Positions 5,770 through 12,068 of a stretch of DNA of 25,453 nt are shown piece by piece (the stretch's first letter is position 1; each line of letters begins with the position of its first letter). Origin of the DNA: JBGPOS01 sp041488155 (GTDB taxonomy: Bacteria > Chloroflexota > Dehalococcoidia > Tepidiformales > Tepidiformaceae); contig JBGPOS010000059.1 in the NCBI GenBank assembly GCA_041488155.1, forward strand, positions 1-25,453, in the 5' to 3' direction. The position numbers and the translations under genes are program-made. The notes below the pieces were generated by a model that was not told where the DNA came from, searched no databases, and saw nothing but the letters and a program-made list of their open reading frames with translations.

Positions 5770-7383
5770 TTGAAGCTTGCGCAGGGACGGCAACTTGTGA
5801 CGATTTCGGAAGTGTCGATCGATCTAAGCGAGCGTGTGCTCGCGAGAGCCGGAAAGGTGCACCGCGACCTTTCGGTCCCTGTCCTTTACGAGCACGCGGT
5901 GAGGCGGGGCGAGGGGAAGCTGCTCCAGGGTGGCACGTTCGCGGTGCGAACGGGCGCGCGCACGGGGCGTAGCCCGAACGACAAGTATCTCGTAAAGACT
6001 GCGGACATAAGCGAGCACGTGTGGTGGGGACCGCACAACCAGCGAATGAGTGTGGAGACGTACGAGCGTGTCCGAGCGAAGGTAATGGCGTACCTGGAAG
6101 GCCGGGAACTGTACGTGCAGGACTGCGTCGTGTCGCAGGACCCGTCGTTCAGGAGATCGGTCCGTGTGGTCTGCGAACAGGCGTACCACAGCCTGTTCGC
6201 GCGGACGATGTTCATCCCGGACCATCCGATTCCACGAGGGGAGAGACCGGCGATCACGATCCTGCACGCGCCTTCGCTTCAGCTTGAAGGGCTGGAGGAC
6301 GGCATCAACAGCGATGCCGTCGTTGCGCTGAACCTGTCGGAGGGCGTGATCCTGATCGCGGGGTCTGCTTACGCGGGAGAGATGAAGAAGGCCGTGTTCA
6401 CGGCGATGAATTACTACCTTCCCCTCGACGGGGTGCTTTCGCTGCACTCGGCGGCGAACGTCGACCGGCAGACCGGGAAGACGGCCGTCTTCTTCGGGCT
6501 TTCGGGGACAGGCAAGACAACGCTGAGCACCGACCCCGAGAGGCTGCTCATAGGCGACGACGAGCACGCCTGGACTGAACACGGGGTGTTCAACATCGAG
6601 GGCGGGTGTTACGCCAAGGTAATCCGGCTCTCGGCGAAGGCTGAGCCGGACATCTTCGAGCAGACCCACGAGTTCGGGACGATCCTGGAGAACGTGGTCT
6701 TCGACGAGGACTCGCGAGAGGTGTACCTCGACGACGATTCACTAACCGAGAACACGCGGGGAAGCTACCCGCTCGGCTCGCTGCGGAACGTGTACGACGG
6801 GGAGGTCGCACCGCACCCATCGCACGTGATCCTGCTGACAGCGGATGCGTTCGGGGTGATGCCACCGATTGCCCGGCTGACGCCGCAGCAGGCGCTCTAT
6901 CACTTCCTGAGCGGTTACACGTGCAAGCTGGCGGGGACCGAGACGGGCGTGACTGAACCACAGGCGACGTTCAGTCCGTGCTACGGGGCTCCTTTCATGG
7001 CCCTCAACCCGACGGTCTATGCGGAACTCCTGGCGCAGCGGCTGGCGATGACGGGCGCACAGACGTGGTTGATCAACACGGGCTGGATCGGCGGTCCGCC
7101 GGGCACGGGGGAGCGCATCGCGATCCAGGAGACTCGGAAGATGGTGCGGGCGATCCTCAACGATCGGCTGACCGAGGCGAGATTCCGGCGGGACGCGCTG
7201 TTCGGGTTCGAGGTCCCACTGAGCTGTCCGGGGGTGGACCCGAAGCTGCTGTGGCCGCGTGAGATGTGGCACGACTCTGAGGCGTACGACCGAGCGTATG
7301 GAGGGCTGGCGGCCAAGTTCCGGGGAAGTTTCGACCAGTTCCGTGGTCTTGTCCGTCCGGAAGTGGCAGCGGCGGGGCCGTAG
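5770..7383 (+). CDS. pckA: phosphoenolpyruvate carboxykinase (ATP)
   Basis: Converts oxaloacetate plus ATP to phosphoenolpyruvate, CO2 and ADP, the entry step of gluconeogenesis (it can run in reverse). The 537-residue length and motifs match the ATP-dependent family (E. coli 540). The P-loop G-L-S-G-T-G-K-T-T holds K249, and the metal-binding I-G-D-D-E-H-A-W holds D263/D264. R-T-G-R-S-P-N-D-K near residue 64 and F-S-x-C-Y-G-A-P-F near 400 are the substrate and adenine-side motifs. The start is either TTG 5770 or GTG 5797 (V-T-I-S-E-V); neither has a strong ribosome site, and 5770 gives a length closer to E. coli. It follows three transcarboxylase-type genes that would deliver its substrate oxaloacetate, which suggests a joint role in making PEP from pyruvate. 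Confidence 0.95.
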   Translation: MKLAQGRQLVTISEVSIDLSERVLARAGKVHRDLSVPVLYEHAVRRGEGKLLQGGTFAVRTGARTGRSPNDKYLVKTADISEHVWWGPHNQRMSVETYERVRAKVMAYLEGRELYVQDCVVSQDPSFRRSVRVVCEQAYHSLFARTMFIPDHPIPRGERPAITILHAPSLQLEGLEDGINSDAVVALNLSEGVILIAGSAYAGEMKKAVFTAMNYYLPLDGVLSLHSAANVDRQTGKTAVFFGLSGTGKTTLSTDPERLLIGDDEHAWTEHGVFNIEGGCYAKVIRLSAKAEPDIFEQTHEFGTILENVVFDEDSREVYLDDDSLTENTRGSYPLGSLRNVYDGEVAPHPSHVILLTADAFGVMPPIARLTPQQALYHFLSGYTCKLAGTETGVTEPQATFSPCYGAPFMALNPTVYAELLAQRLAMTGAQTWLINTGWIGGPPGTGERIAIQETRKMVRAILNDRLTEARFRRDALFGFEVPLSCPGVDPKLLWPREMWHDSEAYDRAYGGLAAKFRGSFDQFRGLVRPEVAAAGP

Positions 7384-7392
7384 AGGCGCCAG

Positions 7393-7421
7393 TCGACCCA
7401 AGTTCGCGGGAAACGTAAGAT
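7393..7421 (+). promoter_or_regulatory. candidate promoter upstream of the nuclease-like gene
   Basis: TCGACC (7393-7398) and TAAGAT (7416-7421) with a 17-base spacer, each matching four of six consensus positions. It would give a ~42-base leader to the GTG at 7470. Weak support; no reporter or conservation evidence is available. Confidence 0.3.
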
Positions 7422-7469
7422 CGGGTGCGGCGGGCGAAGCGGTCCGCTCTTCGACCAGGAGTTCGCCGC

Positions 7470-7895
7470 GTGCCGATGAAGTACCTGCGTGACCAGCGCC
7501 ACACCGGGACGGTCGCGGAGATCGCGAAGCTCAAGTTCCCGTTTCCTAATAGCGAGCATCCGGACCTGGAGACGGCGGTCAACGATCCAACCCACCTGGT
7601 CTCGGTGGGGCAAGCGGACGGCAAAGACCTCTTCCCTGACATCGTGGTGGTGCGCCGGCCGGGAGCCTGGCTGAAGATGATGGCGGAGGTCGAGACGACG
7701 GACACGGTGGACGATGAGCACGCGCGGGACGTGTGGCTGCCATACTCGAAGTGCGGCGACCTGTACCTCTATGTGCCGTCGGGGAGCGTGGCTGAGACGA
7801 AGCGGCTGTGCAGGAAGTGGGGGATCCAGGCCAAGGGGATCCGGACCTGGCGGTTTCGGCCGGTGTGGGGCCTCGAAGTAACGGAGGCGTCGTGA
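7470..7895 (+). CDS. uncharacterised protein, possible PD-(D/E)xK nuclease-like fold
   Basis: A 141-residue soluble protein that I do not recognise as a named family. The middle reads L-F-P-D-I-V-V-V, then ~13 residues later M-A-E-V-E-T-T, which resembles the D...ExE/ExK core of restriction-endonuclease-like folds (D57, E73, E75). After this come an alpha-helical stretch and L-Y-L-Y-V-P-x-G, typical of the beta strand closing such a core, and a C-terminal W-R-F. A lysine in the usual ExK place is missing (E-V-E instead), so activity is uncertain. GTG 7470 is chosen because AGGAG lies eight bases upstream; ATG 7476 would be 14 bases from it. The HAD-like gene follows after 13 bases, so the two are probably co-transcribed. 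Confidence 0.5.
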   Translation: MPMKYLRDQRHTGTVAEIAKLKFPFPNSEHPDLETAVNDPTHLVSVGQADGKDLFPDIVVVRRPGAWLKMMAEVETTDTVDDEHARDVWLPYSKCGDLYLYVPSGSVAETKRLCRKWGIQAKGIRTWRFRPVWGLEVTEAS

Positions 7896-7908
7896 GCCGA
7901 GGCTGCAG

Positions 7909-8331
7909 ATGAGCGGCCGAACTGGCGGAGACGAGGGCGCGCAGCCGGACGAAGCACGGATTATCAACGTGTTCTTCGACGTCGATCACACGCTGGTGTT
8001 CATTGATCAGTCGACGAATTCGCTGCGGCCTGGAGCGCACGACGCAATGCAGCGGATCAAGGAAGCAGGCCACGGGGTTTACGTCTGGTCTGCCGGAGGG
8101 GCTGAATACGTTAAACGGGTGGTGGAAGTGCACGGGCTAGTGGCGTGGGTCGACGGCTGTTTCGACAAGGACCCTCGGGTGCAGCCGCGGCCGGACTTCA
8201 TCATCGACGATGACTGGTACCTGGTGCAGAAGTACGGGGGCCACCTGGTGAGCCAGTACAAGGCCGTGAACGATGACGACCGCGAACTGATGGCGGCGAT
8301 CGAACGGCTCGAAGAGCTCGGTCACCTCTAG
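7909..8331 (+). CDS. small HAD-superfamily hydrolase-like protein
   Basis: A 140-residue protein with the four HAD motifs in order: motif I F-F-D-V-D-H-T (nucleophile D24, acid D26), motif II serine S61 in V-W-S-A-G, a lysine at K87 (F-D-K-D-P), and motif IV acidic pair D100/D101 (F-I-I-D-D-D). No cap domain fits between the motifs, so it is a minimal C0-type HAD, which usually acts on large substrates such as nucleic acids, proteins or glycans. The substrate is not identifiable. The first ~17 residues are a non-conserved leader. It lies between the nuclease-like gene and the glycosyltransferase, 15 bases before the latter, and is probably one transcription unit with both. A tailoring or repair phosphatase role is only a guess. 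Confidence 0.7.
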   Translation: MSGRTGGDEGAQPDEARIINVFFDVDHTLVFIDQSTNSLRPGAHDAMQRIKEAGHGVYVWSAGGAEYVKRVVEVHGLVAWVDGCFDKDPRVQPRPDFIIDDDWYLVQKYGGHLVSQYKAVNDDDRELMAAIERLEELGHL

Positions 8332-8346
8332 CGCGGCAGGCCGGCA

Positions 8347-9471
8347 ATGGCGCGAGTGCTGCTGATCGAACCGTTCTACGGCGGGAGCCACCGGGCATTC
8401 GCGGACGGCTTGCAGGCGCACAGCCGGCACGAAATCGTGCTCTTGACGCTGCCAGCCGGGGAGTGGCGACAACGGATGCGGCGCGGTGCGCAAGAGCTTG
8501 CGAAGCTGAGCGATGAGCTTCCAGGCGCATTCGACGGGATTGTCGCGACCGACATGGTGGACCTCGCGGTCTTCTTAACGCTCACTCGCCCACGGTTCAC
8601 GTCGACGCCAGTCATGGCGTACTTCCACGAGAACCAGTTCACCTATCCGCGGTTGCGAGGGACGAAGCTGAACTCGTGGTTCGGGCAGATTAACTATCTG
8701 TCGGCGCTTGCTGCCGACGTGGTGGCATTCAACTCCGAGTTCCACCTGGGCGACTTCGTGGGAGCGCTGCGGGCCTTGAGCCGGCAACCGAACAACTGGC
8801 TGACCCCGGAGGCGATCGACGAGATAGCGGCCAGGAGCGTGGTGCTGCCGGTCGGCGTGGAACTTCGCTGGCTGGATTCACACCGGCTGGATAGGGCGCC
8901 GGGGTTGCCTCCGCTGATCCTGTGGAACCATCGGTGGGAGTTCGACAAGGGACCCGAGGTGTTCGCGCGGGCCATCACGACTCTGGCCGAGCAGGGCGCC
9001 CACTTCCGGCTAGCGCTCGCTGGAGACCCGGGGATAAATCCGCACCCGGCGCTGGTGGAACTGCGCGACCGACTTGCTGACCGGGTGAGTGAAAGCGGTT
9101 TCGTGGCCGATCGGGCTGCCTACGCTCGTCTGTTATGGGAAAGCGACATCGTTGTGAGTACCGCGCGGCACGAGTTCTTCGGGGTCGGGATGGTCGAAGC
9201 GCTGTACTGCGGATGCTTTCCGGTGGTTGCGGCGAGGTACAACTACCCGGCGCTCGTGCCGAAAGCGCTGCACGCCGTCTGCCTGTTCGAGTCGGAGGTA
9301 GCACTGGTGGAACTGCTGCGTGGTGCGCTGGCCGATCGCCGGGAGCGTCCGGAGCTGCGTGCTTCGGCGGAGCGCTTCGCCTGGGAGCGTGTGATCGGAG
9401 CATGGGATGAGGCGCTGGAGCGGCTGGCGGGCGGCCCAGGGCGGGGAAGCGCAGGGGGATCGGACCGGTAG
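8347..9471 (+). CDS. DUF3524/GT4 glycosyltransferase, tRNA-queuosine alpha-mannosyltransferase-like
   Basis: A 374-residue two-domain glycosyltransferase. The N-terminal half matches DUF3524, the domain that defines GTDC1/QTMAN, the enzyme that puts mannose on queuosine in animal tRNA-Asp. L-L-I-E-P-F-Y-G-G-S-H occurs at residues 5-15, Y-F-H-E-N-Q-F-T-Y-P from 92, and A-A-D-V-V-A-F-N-S-E-F at about 120-130. The C-terminal half is a GT-B Rossmann domain with H-R-W-E-F-D-K-G-P-E at 195 and the nucleotide-sugar E-x7-E motif, E276 to E284, in H-E-F-F-G-V-G-M-V-E-A. Family membership is read from memory of these motifs. The sugar and acceptor in a bacterium are unknown. It follows the HAD-like gene by 15 bases. 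It could instead be an ordinary glycan transferase, but DUF3524 argues for an RNA-modifying relative. Confidence 0.75.
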   Translation: MARVLLIEPFYGGSHRAFADGLQAHSRHEIVLLTLPAGEWRQRMRRGAQELAKLSDELPGAFDGIVATDMVDLAVFLTLTRPRFTSTPVMAYFHENQFTYPRLRGTKLNSWFGQINYLSALAADVVAFNSEFHLGDFVGALRALSRQPNNWLTPEAIDEIAARSVVLPVGVELRWLDSHRLDRAPGLPPLILWNHRWEFDKGPEVFARAITTLAEQGAHFRLALAGDPGINPHPALVELRDRLADRVSESGFVADRAAYARLLWESDIVVSTARHEFFGVGMVEALYCGCFPVVAARYNYPALVPKALHAVCLFESEVALVELLRGALADRRERPELRASAERFAWERVIGAWDEALERLAGGPGRGSAGGSDR

Positions 9472-9498
9472 GATCGGGCTTCGACGGGGCGCCGGGAC

Positions 9499-9504
9499 TA
9501 TGAT
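9499..9504 (+). promoter_or_regulatory. candidate -10 element upstream of the yihY-type gene
   Basis: TATGAT matches five of six -10 positions. No convincing -35 is found at 16-18 bases. Initiation near 9511 would coincide with a GTG that opens a 27-codon frame. Confidence 0.3.
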
Positions 9505-9510
9505 GTAGGT

Positions 9511-9594
9511 GTGGCGACGGTGGAAGGCAGGCCGGACCGGACCCGCGTGTCCGCCGCGACGTGCGAGTTGGCGGCCCCGCGGGCGGTCGCCTGA
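9511..9594 (+). CDS. possible leader peptide (27 codons) coupled to the YihY-type gene
   Basis: A short frame starts at GTG 9511, six bases after the TATGAT element, and ends in TGA 9592-9594, which overlaps the downstream ATG 9594 as TGATG. That arrangement would couple translation of the membrane protein to the short frame. The peptide (V-A-T-V-E-G-R-P-D-R-...) has no recognisable motif. GC-rich DNA gives many chance frames, so this is only a possibility. Confidence 0.2.
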   Translation: MATVEGRPDRTRVSAATCELAAPRAVA

Positions 9595-10550
9595 TGCCGT
9601 TTCGGGGGGTTCTTGGCCGCGGATGGGGAAGGGCCCCGGGGTTCGTGAGGCGGCCGGTTGCGGTGCTAGGGCGGACTGCCGCGCTCTACAACGAAGACGG
9701 ATGCGGCACTCACGCAGCGGCGATCGCGTACTACGCGATCTTTTCGCTGGTGCCATTGAGCCTGTTGATCCTGTCCGTGCTGGGGCTGGTGATCGACGAG
9801 CAGCGGATCGTGACGTTTGTGTTCGACCAGGTGCCGATACAGGAGAGTCAGTTCGAGAATGTCCGGCAGGTGGTGGACAAGGCTCACGAGATCAGCCTTG
9901 CAGGAATCTCGTTCGGGGCGTTGCTGCTGATCTGGTCGGGGAGCGGAATCTTCGCGGCGGTGCGCCGGGGGCTGAACGCGGCTGAACATCGGCGGCAGGC
10001 GCGCCCGTATTGGCGGGGAAAGGTCATCGACCTGACGTTGATCCCGCTGTTTGGACTGCTGATCATGCTGTCGATCGGGCTGACGGCCACGACGCAGATC
10101 GTGATAGAGCGGGCGGGCGCGTTTGGGAGCGTGGACTTCAACACGAACGTGCCGTTGAGGGTCGCATCGTTCGCGGTGCCGGCGATGATCACGTTCACGA
10201 TGTTCTGCCTTCTCTATCGATACGTGCCTTCGGGGCGGACGCCGTGGCGGGATGCGCTGGCGGGGGCGACCTTCGCGAGCTTGCTGTTCGAAGCGGCGAA
10301 GAACCTGGGAGCGTACGCGTTTGGACAACTGGCGTTTACCAGGGACACGGCAATCTATGCGGGGTTCGGGACGGCGCTGGCCTTCCTGTTCTGGATGTTC
10401 GTGAACGCTTCGATTTTGCTGCTCGGGGCGGAGTTTGCGCGGGCCTTGAGCCCGGCCCTCGAAGCGGAGGCAGCGGCGCGGGAGGCAGCTGCGACCAGGT
10501 CCGGCGCGATGAAGCCGCAGCGCACGCTCAAGCCAACTGACGTGGCCTGA
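9594..10550 (+). CDS. YihY/BrkB-family inner-membrane protein
   Basis: A 318-residue membrane protein of the YihY/UPF0761 family (once misannotated as RNase BN). About six hydrophobic segments are visible, at roughly residues 35-60, 93-117, 133-160, 178-200, 210-235 and 245-275. The family pattern includes A-A-A-I-A-Y-Y-A-I-F-S-L-V-P-L in the first helix, R-Y-V-P near residue 200 and A-Y-x-x-F-G-x-x-x-A-F-L-F-W-M-F in the last. The C-terminal tail is Ala-rich and cytosolic. Its biochemical function is unknown; roles in envelope biogenesis or lipid handling have been suggested for relatives. ATG 9594 overlaps an upstream short frame; GTG 9561 is an alternative start without a clear ribosome site. 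It is followed by a 99-base AT-richer gap holding the sufR promoter. Confidence 0.88.
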   Translation: MPFRGVLGRGWGRAPGFVRRPVAVLGRTAALYNEDGCGTHAAAIAYYAIFSLVPLSLLILSVLGLVIDEQRIVTFVFDQVPIQESQFENVRQVVDKAHEISLAGISFGALLLIWSGSGIFAAVRRGLNAAEHRRQARPYWRGKVIDLTLIPLFGLLIMLSIGLTATTQIVIERAGAFGSVDFNTNVPLRVASFAVPAMITFTMFCLLYRYVPSGRTPWRDALAGATFASLLFEAAKNLGAYAFGQLAFTRDTAIYAGFGTALAFLFWMFVNASILLLGAEFARALSPALEAEAAAREAAATRSGAMKPQRTLKPTDVA

Positions 10551-10614
10551 GAGAGAACTCTGGCGGGGCTATGCGAGAGATAGGGGACTTTTATTACATT
10601 CTTGTGGAAAAAGG

Positions 10615-10643
10615 TTGAGTATGTGGTTGGCGGGGTCTATCCT
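10615..10643 (+). promoter_or_regulatory. sufR-suf operon promoter, predicted leaderless
   Basis: TTGAGT (10615-10620) and TATCCT (10638-10643) are spaced by exactly 17 bases inside the most AT-rich gap of the window. Standard initiation about seven bases past the -10 falls on the ATG at 10650, so the mRNA would carry no leader. No ribosome site precedes this ATG, which agrees. TTGAGT recurs at 10643-10648, 28 bases on. Confidence 0.55.
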
Positions 10644-10658
10644 TGAGTTATGCAAGGA
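10640..10658 (+). promoter_or_regulatory. candidate SufR operator, inverted repeat over the start codon
   Basis: TCCTTG-N7-CAAGGA is a perfect 6-7-6 inverted repeat of 19 bases that covers the end of the -10 element, the predicted start point and the sufR ATG. Bound protein there would block initiation, which fits autorepression by the first gene of the operon. It does not obviously match published SufR sites that I can recall. Confidence 0.4.
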
Positions 10659-11285
10659 ACCCGTGAACGTGTCCTGGAGCTGTTGGTGCAGCGGCGCGAG
10701 GCAAGGGTCGAGGCGCTAGCGGAGGCCCTGGAGATCACACCCGCGGCGGTGCGGCGGCACCTGGACAACCTGCGGGCAGACGGGCTGGTGGACATCCGGC
10801 TGGTGAGACAGGCGACGGGGCGACCGTACTACGCCTACCACCCGACGGAAGCCGCGGCGGGCGTCATCCCTGCGGCTTATGCGGACCTGCTGTCGCGGAT
10901 GTTGCGCAGCGTAGGGGAACGGGACGACGTCGTGGCAGCAGTGGTGACGAGCGTGGCGGAAGCGCTGGCATCGCGACATCGCGGGGAAATTGGCGGTGGC
11001 GCGGATACGCAGCAGCGTGTGGGACAAGTAACGGAGAGCCTGCGCAGCGAAGGGATCCTCGACAGTTGGAGCTCGGCTGCGGACGGCTTTCACATGACGA
11101 ACGGGGCATGCCCTTACCGCAAGGCAGCGGAGATATCGAGCCTGCCATGCGAATCAGACCGCAAAGCGATCGAATTGCTGCTTGGCCTGAGGGTCGAACA
11201 GCTCAACCGGATCGTTGACGGGGCGCCGGTGTGCGAATACCTGGTGCGGGCCATCAACGCGCCGCAACTCATCGAAGTGGGCTAA
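10650..11285 (+). CDS. sufR: SufR-type iron-sulfur-sensing transcriptional repressor
   Basis: A 211-residue regulator with an N-terminal winged helix-turn-helix (about residues 5-75; recognition helix region I-T-P-A-A-V-R-R-H-L-D-N-L) and a C-terminal sensor region with C154, C167 (CX12C) and C195. This resembles the cluster-binding pattern of SufR repressors, which bind an Fe-S cluster through conserved cysteines and repress suf genes when cluster supply is adequate. One of the four cysteines in the cyanobacterial pattern (CX12CX13CX14C) is absent here: the interval from C167 to C195 is 27 residues with no cysteine. It is the first gene of the suf operon, eight bases before sufC. It has no ribosome site, and its promoter would place the RNA 5' end on the ATG. 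Confidence 0.88.
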   Translation: MQGTRERVLELLVQRREARVEALAEALEITPAAVRRHLDNLRADGLVDIRLVRQATGRPYYAYHPTEAAAGVIPAAYADLLSRMLRSVGERDDVVAAVVTSVAEALASRHRGEIGGGADTQQRVGQVTESLRSEGILDSWSSAADGFHMTNGACPYRKAAEISSLPCESDRKAIELLLGLRVEQLNRIVDGAPVCEYLVRAINAPQLIEVG

Positions 11286-11293
11286 GGAGATCC

Positions 11294-12058
11294 ATGAGCA
11301 CTATCCCCCTGCTGGAGATCAAAGGACTCCGGGCAAGCATCGCGGACAAGGAAATCCTCAAGGGCCTCACGTTGACCGTGCGGGCGGGCGAGGTGCACGC
11401 CCTCATGGGACCGAACGGGTCGGGGAAGAGCACGCTCGCCAATGTGCTCATGGGCAACTCGAACTACAAAGTCACCGGCGGGACAGTCCTGTTCAAGGGC
11501 AAGCCGCTGCTGAATTTGAAGGTCGATGAACGAGCTCGCCTCGGGCTGTTCCTCGCGTTCCAATACCCGGTAGCGATACCGGGTGTGACGCTGGTCAACT
11601 TCATGCGCCACTCCGTGAACAGCGTGCGGGGAGCCGAGATCCCAGTGCGGGAATTTCGCGAGCTGTTGTTCAAGAAGATGGACGTGCTGAAGGTCGACCA
11701 GGACTTCGCGCGCCGCTACGTGAACGACGGATTCAGCGGCGGCGAAAAGAAGCGCGCGGAGATGCTCCAGATGGCAATGCTCCAGCCATCGATGGCTGTC
11801 CTGGACGAGACGGATTCCGGCCTCGACATCGATGCCCTACGCACGGTGGCGGAAGGGGTTAACGCGCTGATGAACCCGGAGATGGGCCTCCTGCTCATCA
11901 CTCATTACCAGCGCTTGTTGAATTATGTGAAGCCGCAATTCGTCCACGTCCTGATCGACGGCCGCATCGTCCGTTCAGGCGGGCCCGAACTTGCGGAAGA
12001 ACTGGAACGGACCGGATACGACGAAATGGAAGCCGCGCTGGCTTCTCTCAAGGCCTGA
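11294..12058 (+). CDS. sufC: Fe-S cluster assembly ATPase SufC
   Basis: A 254-residue ABC-type ATPase that joins SufB and SufD in the SufBC2D scaffold, where Fe-S clusters are built in the cytosol. Walker A G-P-N-G-S-G-K-S-T is at residues 39-47. The Q-loop lies in F-Q-Y-P-V-A-I-P-G-V, the signature F-S-G-G-E-K-K-R-A-E-M near 150, and Walker B with the SufC-typical M-A-V-L-D-E-T-D-S-G-L-D-I-D-A-L near 175. A strong AAGGAG precedes ATG 11294, unlike the leaderless first gene. Ten bases separate it from sufB. Third codon positions here end more often in C than in neighbouring metabolic genes, which may reflect high expression. Confidence 0.97.
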   Translation: MSTIPLLEIKGLRASIADKEILKGLTLTVRAGEVHALMGPNGSGKSTLANVLMGNSNYKVTGGTVLFKGKPLLNLKVDERARLGLFLAFQYPVAIPGVTLVNFMRHSVNSVRGAEIPVREFRELLFKKMDVLKVDQDFARRYVNDGFSGGEKKRAEMLQMAMLQPSMAVLDETDSGLDIDALRTVAEGVNALMNPEMGLLLITHYQRLLNYVKPQFVHVLIDGRIVRSGGPELAEELERTGYDEMEAALASLKA

Positions 12059-12068
12059 GGAGGCAATC

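Noticed and set aside
5718..5770. tRNA-like stretch with a TAGCTCAGGGGT D-arm look upstream of pckA
   Set aside because: The D stem has no pairing partner, there is no T-loop consensus and no acceptor stem, so it cannot fold as a tRNA.
7470..10550. Possible defence island (nuclease-like, HAD, glycosyltransferase, membrane protein)
   Set aside because: No known defence signature, no effector or sensor domains, no mobile boundaries, and composition like the surroundings; an RNA-modification reading fits better.
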